From the NCBI GenBank assembly GCA_033961575.1, contig CM066732.1, positions 93,301,187 through 93,365,186 on the forward strand: a stretch of 64,000 bases of DNA. The letters run 5' to 3'. A program made the translations under genes and the position numbers. This DNA is from Aselliscus stoliczkanus (taxonomy: Eukaryota; Chordata; Mammalia; Chiroptera; Hipposideridae). The notes beneath the pieces are model-generated. The model searched no databases, was not told where the DNA came from, and saw nothing but the letters and a program-made list of their open reading frames with translations. Positions within the stretch are counted from its first letter, which is position 1; each line of letters opens with the position of its first letter. Shown here one piece after another: positions 10,746-22,305 of the stretch.

Positions 10746-11934
10746 TCTTCCTGGCTCCCCACCCCTGCCCCTCGGGATGGTACGGCCCAAAGTTCCCAAG
10801 TTGTGAGAGGACTTTGTTTCTCCTCCTAGGCCTCTGAAATCCCGACGAAAGGGTCACTTCCTGACTTTTGTGTCTCTCCAGCCCAGCGCCTTGAAAGTTC
10901 TTACCCTCTTGTTGTGACTAAGTACATAATTGCAAGCCTTCTCTGTAACTTTTTTTTTTTTTTTCAGGACTTCAACATTCCTGTAGGTTGAAGCTTGGGA
11001 CACTCTGGCTTCACAACAAAGACCAGTATTTTTCCTCCCCCATCTCACTCCTGGGAAAAAGAAGAACAGAAAAGAAAACAGACTTGTTCTCATACCACCC
11101 CTGTTCTCAGCCTTCAAGCACATTTTCCCCGCAGCACACATTAGACCAACAACAGGTTAATGCTACAGGGAGCTCTCACAGCAAATGAAAGGGTTGCAGC
11201 TTCTCGTTTCCTGAACTGCCAGGCAGCTGTGGGGAGCTGGGACTTGATTCCTACTCCACAATCTGAAGCAGAAAACAGGCTCCAGAGCTACATTCCTGGG
11301 ATGTGGATTAAACAGGCAATGGCAGAATCAAAGAACACCAGATACAGGGAGGGTTTATCAACTCTAATCCCTTCATTTTACAGATAAGAAGCAGATAAGA
11401 TAAAAAGAAGGGAAATGACTTGCCCACCCTCAGAAGGAAGCTGGTTCATTTTAGGCCATCTTAACAATTGCCCTCAAGCAAACTTTTTGAAGAAAACCTT
11501 AAAAATAATTTTTGACAAGAAAATCTCCCAAGGGAACTTATTGTTCAAAAGATATATTTTAGGTCTGTATTTTTCTGTGTCAGAAAGGGCCTCCCCTTGA
11601 GCTGGTGGGGAAAAGGTGAGAAACTAGGTTTGAAATGAGGATTAGGAGAGAACCTTGAAAGTATTTTCACCAAGAATGCTCCCTGTTTCTTTTACTTCCT
11701 GTGTTTTGAACATTGCTGACCTCTCTTCTCAAGGTATGGCATCCTTGATGTGGTTGGAAAAAAAAACAAAACACAAAATAAAAACCTGTTACCACTTTCA
11801 GATTATTTTCCTCTTGCTGGAAAAAAAACTTCAGAATCTTAAAATGGAGATAGGTTTACTTTGCAGCGGTTATTTGTGAAGGTACAAATGTATCAGTGTA
11901 TCCACAGAGAAAGGAGAGAAAAAGAGTACTTGCC
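10746..11934. other. Unassigned sequence downstream of the CpG island
   Basis: No gene is seen. Acceptor-like pyrimidine tracts ending in AG occur near 10830 and 10880 and a poly-T run near 10950, but no matching coding exon follows. The remainder has no recognisable repeat. Confidence 0.4.
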
Positions 11935-12130
11935 AGTGTACTAGGCACTATTCTAAGTACTCGACGTGCATTACCTCGTTTACTCCTCACAGTAATCTAG
12001 GAGGTTTACTATTATTCTACTCCTGTTTTACAGAAAAAGAAATCAAGGCTGAGAGAAGTTAATTTTCATTTTATCAAGATCACACTGATATTAAGTGGCC
12101 AAGCCAGGCAGTCCAATGCCTGGGCCTGAT
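11935..12130 (+). repeat. MIR SINE
   Basis: Nearly full-length MIR core in plus orientation: 'actaggcactattctaagta', 'cctcacagtaatctaggagg', 'gttttacagaaaaagaaatc', 'atcacactgatattaagtgg'. Old and diverged. Confidence 0.75.
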
Positions 12131-12479
12131 CTCTTTCACACTAGGCTTTACTAAAACTTGATGTACAAACACTTGGGAATACACCCTGGGCATAGAGGTC
12201 TGGGCTTGGGAGCCTAGGTGGAGACAGACCTAGGGTTTTGTGCTTCTGAAAGAGGCCACATTGCCTTGCCTGACGGCTATAGGAGGGAGAAGTTGCTACA
12301 TCCTGTCCTGCCTGGAAAAGAAAGAGCCTTCTGAAGACTTACTAATTTAACACTGAAACTCCCCTTTCAGAATGCAAAATAGTATGAGTTAATAGTCACT
12401 ACCAATTTCAAGCTGTCTCACGATTTTATCTTTTCAGCAATGCTCTGTAAACTACAACAGTATCTTGGTTTGCTGTGTC

Positions 12480-12655
12480 AGACAAAACTTAGGTTCAAGT
12501 TCAGATCTGCCATTTTCAAGATATGAGACTTTGGGAAATATGTGAGCGCTATAAATCTCAGTTTCCTCATCTATAAACTGGAGAAAATAAGAATACCTAC
12601 CTCATTAAATGAGATTTTCCATGTTCACTATAGTAAGCATTTGTATCAATCCATG
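12480..12655 (-). repeat. MIR SINE
   Basis: Minus-strand MIR: 'cagtttcctcatctataaac', then 'aagaatacctacctcattaa', the reversed core motif of MIR. Diverged, no duplication visible. Confidence 0.75.
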
Positions 12656-12678
12656 TAGATTAGGCTATATACTGTAGT

Positions 12679-12681
<3 letters not shown>

Positions 12682-12737
<56 letters not shown>
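12682..12737. repeat. (TA)n microsatellite, 56 bp
   Basis: Uninterrupted TA alternation for 28 units, ending three bases before a VES-like SINE. Such tracts are length-variable and can extrude as cruciforms. Confidence 0.95.
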
Positions 12738-12739
<2 letters not shown>

Positions 12740-12740
12740 T

Positions 12741-12912
12741 GGCGGCCGGTTAGCTCAGTTGGTTAGAGTGCAGTGCTCATAACCCCAAGGTTACCAGTTC
12801 AATCCCCACATGGGCCACTGAGCTGCACCCTCCACAACCAGACTGAAGCAAATACTTGACTTGAAGCTGATGGGTCCTGGTAAGACACACTGTTCCCCAA
12901 TAAACAAAATTT
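12741..12912 (+). mobile_element. VES-like SINE with tRNA-Ile-type head
   Basis: The head 'ggccggttagctcagttggt' followed by 'tagagtgcagtgctcataac' closely follows mammalian tRNA-Ile(AAT), including the A box (tagctcagttgg) and a degraded B box (ggttaccagttcaatcccc spans the T arm). A body with 'ctgcaccctccacaaccaga' and a tail 'ccccaataaacaaaat' follow. It cannot be a working tRNA: the acceptor stem is broken and the head runs into the SINE body. This SINE type is the best pointer to a bat host. Confidence 0.8.
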
Positions 12913-14077
12913 TTTTAATTTAAAATCTTAATTATATAGATTTATTTCTCACTCCCTTTATATGTCCCTCCCAAGTTAGCTGGAAGCTTTGTTCCATGTC
13001 TCTTCACTGGTGGAGTATCTGCCATCTCAAACCTTGTCAGTTGTCATGGCAAAGGGGACAAAAGTAATAATTACATTGGTAATGAAATGCTCAGTCTGGA
13101 AACAACAAATATCAGTGTCTTATATAACTCATCAGTTGGAACTCATATACTGTCTCCCATCTCACACTCCAACTAAAATAAGGCCAGGAAGTACAATCCT
13201 TCCACGTGCCCAGCATAAGGGAGATGAGGGACAGAAAATGCATGGTGACCAGCACTAGTGACTACCAGCACATTCACTAAACAACAGCTGTTCATTTTCC
13301 TTAGGATAGCAAATACCAGTTCTTTTTTGTGACTTCCAAATTTATAGTTAGCCCATGAGACCTTAGTGCAGCTTTAATGCAGGAGGGTGTGTGCTTTCAG
13401 GAGTCATGTTTTGGCAAGATTCAACAATAGCTTCTGGCTGCACCAGCTTCCAAAGGGACTCTCCTGCTTCATAGGAAACCCACCTTCCCATAAGAGGAAA
13501 ACAAAAAACAAAAACACTTACACAAAATGCTTTGGCACACTCAACTTGGAGTTCATAGTGGGTGGGAGCAGAGACTCTGTAAGTAAGGGCAAACACAAAA
13601 TTTAACCTTGGAACTAAGAAAGTCTCTAGGAAAGAAGCTGTAATGACAGGGTGCATCACTGACATTCTCATTCTCTCCCACATCAGATTTACTCAGCTGT
13701 GTCTTATGAAAATGATGCTTAACCTCTCCTCAACATTTCCCAAGTCATTTCAAATGGACTTGCCTTTGTTTTCTGAACAATTCAAACCTCATCTAGAGTT
13801 CATCTGACACATACCTTGCTGGTTGACTGACCTACACAGACATGCTTATCTACTCCTCTTTTTTGATTTCTGCTTATATTGTTTGAAATTATTCTATTAT
13901 ATTCTTATTTGGTCATCCCCCTATTGTTGGGCATTTTAGATGGTTACTAATTTGTAAGTATCATAAATATTTTTAAAAAGCACTAAATTAAATATTCTCG
14001 TACATAAAATCTCCATCAGCATATATAAAAGTTTGTTGAGGCTGAAAGCAGTAGGTAAAATTGTGTGAATTTTGCTC
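12913..14077. other. Unassigned sequence
   Basis: No gene is recognised. A short L1-like phrase may occur near 13860-13980 ('attgttgggcattttagatg'), which resembles the minus-strand end of old L1 copies, but it is too short to call. Confidence 0.35.
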
Positions 14078-14129
14078 GAGAAAAGCCATTCAACCCATGT
14101 GGTGAGAAAAGCCATTCAACCCATGTGGC
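14078..14129 (+). repeat. 26-bp tandem duplication
   Basis: Two adjacent copies of a 26-bp unit (14078-14103 and 14104-14129) beginning gagaaaagccattcaaccca differ at one position. The unit length is not a multiple of three, so a coding origin is unlikely. Confidence 0.9.
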
Positions 14130-14321
14130 AGCCTTTACCTGTACTTGTAGAAACACCACACCTAGGGTGTAGCTGCTGTGTGAGATTACCTAAGTGTTTG
14201 GCATCACCAGGATTCCCTGGCCCATTGGCATCATGGACAACAGTGGGATCAAATTCTTCAAGAATCTTTTTAGAATGGTATATATACCTAAAAATTTCCC
14301 CATTTAAAAAACATAACATAT

Positions 14322-14738
14322 GGGGGCCAGCCAAGTGGCTCAGTTGGTTAAGAGCGAAAGCTCTGAGCAACAGGGTCGCCAGTTTGATTCCCACATGGGC
14401 CAGTGAGCTGCACCTGAGCTGAGCTGCCCTGAGCTGCCAACGGGCATCTGGATGGCTCAGTTGGTGAGAGCACGTGCTCCTAACAACAAGGTTGCTGATT
14501 TGACTCTCGCATGGATGGTGGGCTATGCCTACCCACAACTAAGATTGAACATGGCACCTTGAGCTGAGCAACTGTGAGCTGCCAACGGGCAGCTGGATGG
14601 CAACTGGACTTGGAGCTGAGCTAGCTGTGCCCTCCACAACTAAGACTGAAGGACAACTACGTGGCTTTTCTCCTTCCCCAATTCCCCAACACTGTTCTCC
14701 TCCCCAATTCCCCCAATAAAATCTTTAAAAAACAAACA
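14322..14738 (+). mobile_element. Multi-headed tRNA-related SINE
   Basis: Two tRNA-like units lie in tandem, each with an A-box-like 'tggctcagttggt' and a B-box-like stretch: unit 1 at about 14324-14400 and unit 2 at about 14441-14518. A partial third unit ('gggcagctggatggcaactg') starts near 14587. The tail carries 'ccccaataaaatctttaaaa'-type sequence (14711-14730), shared with the long-body SINEs. Short flanking copies of aacatat (14315-14321, 14739-14745) fit a target-site duplication. Frames of 116 and 140 codons across it are repeat-derived. Confidence 0.8.
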
Positions 14739-14739
14739 A

Positions 14740-15424
14740 ACATATCAAAGTGACCTGATTTAAAATAATGATTATAGGACTATGTAGCAACGGAGTGCTT
14801 ATGATTCAGTAAGTGAAAAAAGCGGACACTACAATGACAACCATATTTTTCAAAATGATTACAGAAAGGACTGTTGAGGACTGCATAAAAAGTATTCATG
14901 TATGGAGATAATAGGGACAATTTTTTCCCCTTAATCCTCCAGAATTTTAGATTATCGTTATAGTGCCTTATAATAATCTAAAAAACTGAAGTGCAGCAGT
15001 GGAGACATGTGATGTGGCTGCTCCCTGGGAAAGCTGTGTAGCAGCTGCTGTTTCAGAAGTTCCCAGCCATTGTTGCATTTGAACCAGCTCCAGTTGCCTG
15101 AATGTGGAGGCCACATTTTGGGTCTCCAGAATTTTCTTGTAGCTGCTTCCTCCCCTCAAACAGAGACCCACCAGGGTGGTTAAGCAAACAAAGTGATGTG
15201 GAGCATCACCACCAGACCTGACTGGGAGGCCTCTGGAAGCCTGAGACCTCCTCTGGGAGAGGGGACTGCACTTGTAGGGGAGTTCAGCGCAAAATGATTT
15301 CAGAGCAAGAAACCATTTAAAAGAAACAGGAAATGAGTCTCTCAAACCCAAACCATGTGGAAAGACCGGCTACATCATTTAAACAAACTAACAATAATAC
15401 TTCCATATTCCTGAAAATCATTTA
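14740..15424. other. Unassigned sequence
   Basis: A 127-codon minus-strand frame (14968-15351) is open, but I recognise no domain in it and no splice or promoter context. Otherwise nothing is seen. Confidence 0.35.
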
Positions 15425-15560
15425 CAGTCTATTAGGGAAAATCTCGTTATTTAACAAGCATTTGTTAAGCACCTATGCAACCCAGGCACTGGGAGCATCT
15501 TACAGTTTCAACTTAAATATCATCTCAGCCCTCCCAGGATATACATTCTACTGAAAGAGA
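15425..15560. repeat. Ancient repeat fragment, family unresolved
   Basis: The phrases 'aagcatttgttaagcaccta', 'caggcactgggagcatctta' and 'atatacattctactgaaaga' follow the order seen at the start of the old repeat at 3395. Confidence 0.4.
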
Positions 15561-17210
15561 TAGACATGCAAATAACTAACCAAGTCTGGCAATGGGATAC
15601 ATTTAATCAATTTAATAACATGCCTCTATGTTAACAGAATAGGCAACTGAAAGGGCCCACCAGATCTGGCAAAATTCCCAGTGTAGGGGATGAGAGACAA
15701 ATGTATGAGATGAGGTAAGATGGTAAAGACTGAATAAAAACTTGTTTCTTTAGAAGCTTAAGTGGGAGGAAAAGAGAAAAGACAGGAAGATAGATAATAG
15801 CTTAAGTTGGAATTCAGGATCAAGAAAGGGTAATTTCCCAGGTGAGAGAGGAAGAAGTTGAAGACACAAGATAGACAGGGGAGTGGGTGGGTGGGGAGGG
15901 GGCGAATATTTAAATAGTACTATTGCTTCCTCTTGGAATTTTTACCCTATCAACCACAAGTTGCCAAACATTCCTCTGTGTATAAAAAGCTCCTATGTTT
16001 CAGCTTTTCTCCTGGCATGGTTTTAGCAGGACATTAGATCTAAGATTCTATCTTATGTAAATCTGGCACTTTTAAAATAACGATCATCTTCTAGAATTTA
16101 TAGATTTTATACTCTAAAAGGGATCACATTGATAGTTATTTGGCACTTCTCTTTGCCTTTTGTTTCTTCAAGACGTTACCAAAACATGAAGTCAAAGTTG
16201 CAGGTGCCAAGAAACAAAGATGTACTGCAAATCATGGCATTTAGAGAAACCGAATGATCCATAAGTTAGAAGAAAAAAACCGGAGGCAATTATCTTAAGG
16301 AGTATTAAATTTTTTTCTTTTTCAAGTGTTTTAGTTTTTAGTTATTACCTTTCCTTGTAAATCATTTAAAATATTTATTCTTGCAAGGCTCATTGACTGT
16401 CACAGATATGTGTCTGGTGATGAAAAATGGATAAAATTAAAAAAAAAGAGAATATGTTTTGATATAAATAATGCTTTTGCTATTAGTTACATGGTGGTTT
16501 TTTTTTTTTCAATTAATCAAACCTAATGCTACTTCTTTAAAAATGGATATTTGAGTAGGAAAGACAATAATTAAATGAATAATCCTTTGTGAGGAATTTC
16601 TTGAAGTATTTTCAAATATAAAACTTTTTACAGTATTCTAGTGGTCAAAGGAAATTACAGGATACAGGCTCTAGTCAACTTGAATAGCAAATCTTATTTT
16701 ATCTGTTCTCCATCTTTTAGAGATAATGTTACATTCTAAAAACAACCACTTCCTGTTGCTGAGATCAGTAGACTACTCTTTAGTGCTAGTATCTAAGATA
16801 TTTATTATTTCACTTTCACTCAAAACCAGCACCCAAACCAGCATTGACAAACTAAAGGGCCATAGAGCCTGGTATGCAAGCAGAGAAACTGAAAATACAG
16901 CATAATTGTGTTTCTGAAAGTTAGGTGGAAAATAACTATTTTTCTATTTAGTTGCATACTGTTTTAAAGCCATTTTAAGGTGGAGTTTTTAAACCTCCAA
17001 TAAGTAAATTTTTAATTCATATGTCTAGGACATTGAAGTCCTCTCTGAAAAAAAGCCACCTTATCTCAGAAAAGGTATTTTACTCTCTGAAAGTGCCAGG
17101 CTCACCTGTTATGTTATAAAGTCAGCTATAGTGACAATAAGGACTATTTATCTTGGATGAACAGAATAGGAAGCAGGTATCAGTTATTTTACCATCTGGA
17201 AGTAACTATG
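15561..17210. other. Unassigned sequence with one G-quadruplex motif
   Basis: No gene or recognisable repeat. A G-rich motif lies at 15878-15902 and is listed separately. Confidence 0.4.
15878..15902 (+). other. G-quadruplex motif
   Basis: Five G-runs of three to five bases separated by one to three bases (gggg-a-gt-ggg-t-ggg-t-gggg-a-ggggg) meet the usual G4 pattern. Folding is predicted, not shown. Confidence 0.6.
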
Positions 17211-17218
17211 GTCTAGAG

Positions 17219-17443
17219 CAGGGGTTGGGGTATGACAGACCATGGGCCAAATCCAGCCTCCCACCTATTTTTGTAAATAAAGTTTTATTGGAACCCAGCC
17301 ATGCTCATTGATTTATGTATTATCATAATATGGCTGCTTTAGTGCTACAATGGCAGAGTTGAGTTGCTGCAAGAGAGACCATATGTCTCAAAAAGACTAA
17401 ATATTTACTATCTGGTCTTCTGCAAAAAAGGTTTGCTGCCCTC
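17219..17443. mobile_element. hAT-Charlie-type (MER) DNA transposon relic
   Basis: It begins 'caggggttggggtatgacag' and ends 'ggtttgctgccctc', the inverted ends of this old hAT class. Inside are 'gggccaaatccagcctccca', 'gtaaataaagttttattgga' and 'aatatttactatctgg', which are hallmark phrases. Flanking 8-mers gtctagag (17211-17218) and gtctaaag (17444-17451) match at 7 of 8 bases. Non-autonomous and fossil. Confidence 0.85.
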
Positions 17444-17451
17444 GTCTAAAG

Positions 17452-18972
17452 GAATGTGAAGGCTTATGTCTACTGGAAATATTACAAAACTAATTACACA
17501 ATCTTTTTAACCTGTGGCTCAAAGACTATCTGCACCTTTACTCAAAAACAGAAGATGAATGAAGGACTTAGTCAAATAAACAGTTGTTTCTTAAACTTAA
17601 ATTGTCGGTTCATGTCGGTTAAATTACCGGTAAAAACCGGTAATGCTGTTTTGTAGTATACTCCAAAAATTCCTCCAAATCCCTCCTTAAATAGCATGGT
17701 TGGCCTTCTCATACCACTTTAGATTTTGAAGAGCCTAATCTGCTACTTTATATACATATTTTGGTCAAAGTGGTTTCTTCCCCCACTTCAATTCTATTTT
17801 TCAATTCCATCTTTCTGTGTGAGGTTCTTCCCTCTGAACAATGGATAATATCTCAGCCCACTTAGCTATTATTTCTATCCTTGAATTCCTTTCAGTATAT
17901 TTGGGTTGGGTTTTTTCCTAGTGTGTTTCTGAATATGTGCTTTTCTATATTTATTCTTCACATGACTGGTTCAGTGTGCTTCATTTTACTTCCTTAATAA
18001 ACTATTTTGTTAACAGTGTTTATTTTTTCTTCCCATCATTTATCCTCTGCAGTTATTTTTAAGGTGCTACTGATTCCCTGACACCCAAACTGCAAGGTAG
18101 AGTATGTCAGATTTACTTCTCACAAGGTTTGTCAAAGGTCACATGAACCTTTGCTTCTTTTAAGACATTTTTCCTGAAAAATCTGATCTGCCATCTTATT
18201 AAATAAAGGTCCTTCCTAACTGGATTCAAACTACAGGTTTCACTGAACATCTAACTAAGTTAGTTTTCTTATATATTTTTAGAAATATTTATGGGTATAT
18301 GCTGCTATATCAATAAAAATTCCAAGGGCTGAAAAAATGCAGCAAACTCACCTTTTCATTGAATCACCTATATTAAGTGTTATCATGTGCCATTATATGC
18401 AAAATCAAAATGAAACAGCCATCTTTTCTTTAAGATGGAAAATATGGCCTGGGTTATGGTCCTTTAAAGTGCATTCAGCTGTACACAAACATCTGTGTGA
18501 ACAACACAGCTGAACACTTATGCCAAGAAAATATTAATTTAATAGTAGTTGATGTCAACCTGTTCCAGGGTTTCATCACTAGAGAACAATCACAAGGTTC
18601 CACGATCAAAGCTACCCTTTCCTACATTTCTATTCTGATTTTAATGAAAAGGTCACAGACTTGCTGGTTATGTGCAAGTCTTGCTTGATGGCAAGTCAGA
18701 AGTGATATCTACCAGGGAAATAAGCACCATACTGAAATAAATAATGAAATCAACAATGATAGATGTAAAATTGTACCTTAAAGTTTTACAGTATCAATTT
18801 TTTAATATCCTACTAGGAATCTCCATTGATAAAGTAACTCATGCCAACAAATGTATCACAGTAGTGTGAAAATTTTTAATATGGCTTAAAAAATAGAAGA
18901 ATGAATCTTTGACTGTATTTGTTAGACTCTGATATTCCTATTAAGATTAGCTGTATTCTGTGATAGAGCAAT

Positions 18973-18979
<7 letters not shown>
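17452..18979. other. Unassigned sequence
   Basis: No gene or clear repeat is seen apart from the small inverted repeat at 17623-17644. Composition is AT-rich. Confidence 0.35.
17623..17644. repeat. Small perfect inverted repeat
   Basis: attaccggt (17623-17631) and accggtaat (17636-17644) pair perfectly around an AAAA loop. Two gtcggtt words lie just before. It is notable for three CpGs in an AT-rich context, but short enough to be chance. Confidence 0.6.

Positions 18980-19017
<38 letters not shown>
18980..19017. repeat. (CT)n microsatellite
   Basis: About 19 uninterrupted CT units. Confidence 0.95.
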
Positions 19018-19020
<3 letters not shown>

Positions 19021-19049
19021 ACATGGAGGAAATGTATTTTTCTGTCCTA

Positions 19050-19420
19050 TTGAATTCAGTCCTGGTCATGTGATTTGCTTTGGCCAAAGAAATATGAGCT
19101 GAAGTAAGGTGTGTCCCTTATTCCAAGAAGGCAAGCTTCAGGCAGGAGATCCAGTATGAGCTTTGTCATGTGTTCTTTTTCTTCTGACACTGTGACCAGC
19201 AACGTGCACATAGTGGCTGCTGTATCTGCCTGGGTGCCAGAGCAAGGGTGACAATGACAACGTGGAGCTCCCAGCTTACAACTCAAAACGGCCGCGTGGA
19301 ATGAGCCACTGAGATTTCAGAGTTGATTATACAATCATAGCCTTGTCTATTTTGTTGATTATAGATTTTGTTGCTTATAGAATCATAATGTAGTCTATTG
19401 TCTATTAGCACAGTGGAGAT
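19050..19420 (+). repeat. Probable ancient LTR-type repeat
   Basis: 'catgtgatttgctttggcca' near the start and 'gagccactgagatttcagag' near 19300-19325 are phrases of an old mammalian LTR-like repeat. The middle is heavily diverged and the family is not certain. Confidence 0.4.
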
Positions 19421-20864
19421 CACTTCTGAAATATTATGTTCCTCTGTTTTATGCCCAGAGGCTGATGCCTAAAATTATAAAAAAGACTCCCATAGGACAG
19501 AAAATTGGACTTCTTAAAAAACACTCCAAAGAGCAGATAAAAGTTTGTGTGTTATTAGATGGAGTAGATTCGTAACAACAAAGGCACTCCAAAAATGGAT
19601 GGACTGGCTTATCAAGTGATTTCCATTTCAACAGAAGTGTTTAAAGAGTAACTAAATGGCCAGAGATCTATGGAAAAAACTAAAGCTTTAGGAACAAGGC
19701 TGAGGGAGATAACTTCTAATGTCCTCACAATTTCTGAGATTATAAAACTGAACAGATTGAACAATACTCATGTCACATGTTAATATTTCCAAGGCTACAA
19801 AAACTCATTCCCTACAGCCTTGTACTATAATATATTGGAAGAAAACAAGTACTTATATGATTATTTCTTCTTAATAATCATTACCAAAAGCCAATAGCTC
19901 TCCCAATGGTACCCAGAAACGTTGCCTTTCCACGTTGGGAAAAGTCCCCAAATAATAGCTTGAATAGCTTTCAAGCACTCAGCAGCTTCTATTGATCTAT
20001 AGCTCTCTTGTGAGAGATAGTTTTACAAAGATTCTGACATCTCCAAAGTTTTAGGAATGATACCTTTGGTTTTATCCCTGACATATCCTGTAATTTGAAA
20101 TGAATACTAAACTCTTTTAGGTAATGGAGTTTTTTATTTTGAAGATTAGTAATAGTCTTGGAAAAAACTTGTGTGACTCCCTGATAAGGAAGCCTAGGAA
20201 ATGCCCCCACATAGACCTCGAAACAATTTCCTGGTTTTCTAAATGAAAATTCTTGTGCTGATAGAATATCAACCTACCTCCAATGCATTTCAGAAAGATG
20301 AATAATTCTAGCCTCTTTACTTCCTCTAAGATGCTAATAGAAAAAAAAAAAAGTGTTGCAGGACTGTGTGGTCTTTCTAGACCACAATATATATTATTAA
20401 TACTAGGCACATTGAAAGCATTAAGGCAGAGTATTTAATGTTTTATTAAATTATAGAATCTGTCCCTTGTGTTGGCATAATTCCATTTACTTCATAATAT
20501 CCCATTTCCCTCCGATATTTAACAATACTTTATAACTACTAAAAACAATAAAAGAAGTACTACAGTAAAAATAATAGAAGACTAAACTCTTTGTACTCTG
20601 TCTGACAATATCCTGGGATCACCTATAAAATAAATTGTCCAAACACTTCATCTCAGTTTGCTGTACATACAAAAACACCTCCAGTATCAAAGATTAATAA
20701 TCTTTTGTTGTAGCAGGCAAAAGCTTCATAAGGAGCCAGTTGTAGGATAGGTCTATTTAAGGAACCAGTAGGAGATAGACCCCAGAAGTGGTCAGATTGA
20801 CAAAGGTCATCACTGACGCAATATAAGTAGTGGTTAAAGAATAAGGAGACTTGGGTTTGCATTT
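19421..20864. other. Unassigned sequence
   Basis: Only short minus-strand frames (60-97 codons, 19449-20862) without recognisable domains. No repeat was identified. Confidence 0.35.
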
Positions 20865-21005
20865 GTACTTCATCATGTCTAACTATGACAGCGTAGGCTA
20901 GTTATTTAACCTCTCTAAATGTCAGGTTTCTTATCTAAAAGGTGGTGATAACAAGAGTGCATACCTTAGAATGTTATCTTGTGAGTGAAATGAGACAATA
21001 CATGA
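20865..21005 (-). repeat. MIR SINE
   Basis: Reversed MIR core: 'ggctagttatttaacctctc', 'tttcttatctaaaaggtggt', then 'gtgagtgaaatgagacaata'. Confidence 0.7.
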
Positions 21006-21029
21006 TCTCAGTATCTCCTAGTGACTATC

Positions 21030-21535
21030 AATTATTTATGTTGTATAGCAAGTCACTCTAAGACTCGGTGGCTTAAAATTTGTTTATCTGCTCATGATTC
21101 TATAGATTGGCAATTTGGGCTGGGATCATCTGGGTAGTTTTGTCTCTTCACATGGCAACGGCTGAACTCACTCATGAGTTTACAGTCAATTGACACATTG
21201 CCTGGGGTTGACTGGTCCTGGATGGCCTCACTCACATATCTGGTGACTCAGGTGGATAGGCCAGAATGTCTGGGATGGTCTCTTTCCTAATGATCTCTCT
21301 CTCCATATGCTAGTTCATACTAAAGGAGGTTAGCCTGGGTTTCTTCACCAGTGGCAGTATTTAAAGAGGTCAAAGCTCAATGCATACATGCTTTATTAAG
21401 CTTCAGTTTGCATCATGTTTGCTGATGTCCTACTGGGTAAAGCAAATCACATGGTCAAGTCCAGAGTTATTTAGGAGCACACTATCCAAATTGTAGGTTT
21501 CAAGACTCACAACTCATTGGGGGTCATTTCTTTTT
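21030..21535 (+). repeat. Probable ancient ERVL/MaLR-type LTR
   Basis: The opening 'gttgtatagcaagtcactct', 'agactcggtggcttaaaatt' and later 'ggcaatttgggctgggatca' follow an old mammalian LTR whose start resembles 'ctgtgtaacaaa...tggcttaaaa'. The 3' part ('atggtcaagtccagagttat', 'caactcattgggggtcattt') also fits. No coding remains. Family name uncertain. Confidence 0.5.
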
Positions 21536-21734
21536 TTTTTACCCCTGCAGGAAATGAGTAAGTTACTTTAACTTAGTAAATGCTAGCTAACCTCATCATC
21601 ACTGCCACCACTATCATCATTATCATCTAGTCAGGATATCTTAATCTGAAATGAGTTATTTTTGAAGAAATAAATTAAGAGTTTCAGATTTTCAAGGTCA
21701 GCAACTTGGCAGGCAAACACACAATCTACAAGCG

Positions 21735-21860
21735 TTCATTAAGCACCTGTACAGAACTGCTTCTTTCTTAGTTGCTGGGGATAGAGCAGTGAACAAGGAA
21801 GTTCCTGCCCTCGAGGAACTTATGCTCTAGCAGACAGGAAAGAAAGTTTCAGAGAGAATG
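21735..21860. repeat. Ancient repeat fragment, family unresolved
   Basis: 'cattaagcacctgtacagaa', 'gggatagagcagtgaacaag', 'cctgccctcgaggaacttat' form the typical opening of a very old dispersed repeat, also seen at 15425. Confidence 0.5.
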
Positions 21861-21976
21861 GCAAACATCTGGAACGTTCAGGAAGAAATGGACAGTATTA
21901 GGGCTATTATATCGATCTTTTGAAACTACTGAGAAATGTCTCCCATCAAATACATCTTATGGAAACTGCTAGTCTT

Positions 21977-22289
21977 TTTTTTTTTTTTTAAGATTTTATT
22001 GGGGAATTGGGGGAGGGGAACAGAGAAGTTGCTGTCCTTTTGTTCTTCAGTCTAGTTGTGGAGGATGTGCTCACAAAAGCTCATGCCAGCTGCTGGCCAG
22101 CCCCACTGCAGCCTATGCCATCTCAAGTAACTCACAGCAGCCCAGCTCCAGGTCGAGCTGTTGTTCACCATCTTAGCTGTAGAGGGCGCAGAGTCTCTGG
22201 CCCTCTACGTGGGATCCAACCTGGGGCCCTGCTGCTCAGAGCTGGCGTCCCAAGCCAACTCTTAACCAACGCGCTATTCGGCTGGCCCT
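21977..22289 (-). mobile_element. Long-body tRNA-headed SINE, internally deleted
   Basis: Minus-strand copy with poly-T, 'aagattttattggggaattg', a shortened body, 'ctgttgttcaccatcttagc', then the head ending 'cgctattcggctggccc'. It is flanked by a perfect 16-bp duplication, ggaaactgctagtctt, at 21961-21976 and 22290-22305. At 313 bp it is about 100 bp shorter than sister copies. Confidence 0.9.
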
Positions 22290-22305
22290 GGAAACTGCTA
22301 GTCTT

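Noticed and set aside
12741..12815. tRNA-Ile gene
   Set aside because: Acceptor stem and T arm are broken and the head continues into a SINE body.
18980..19017. CRISPR-like or regulatory array
   Set aside because: Simple (CT)n microsatellite without spacers.
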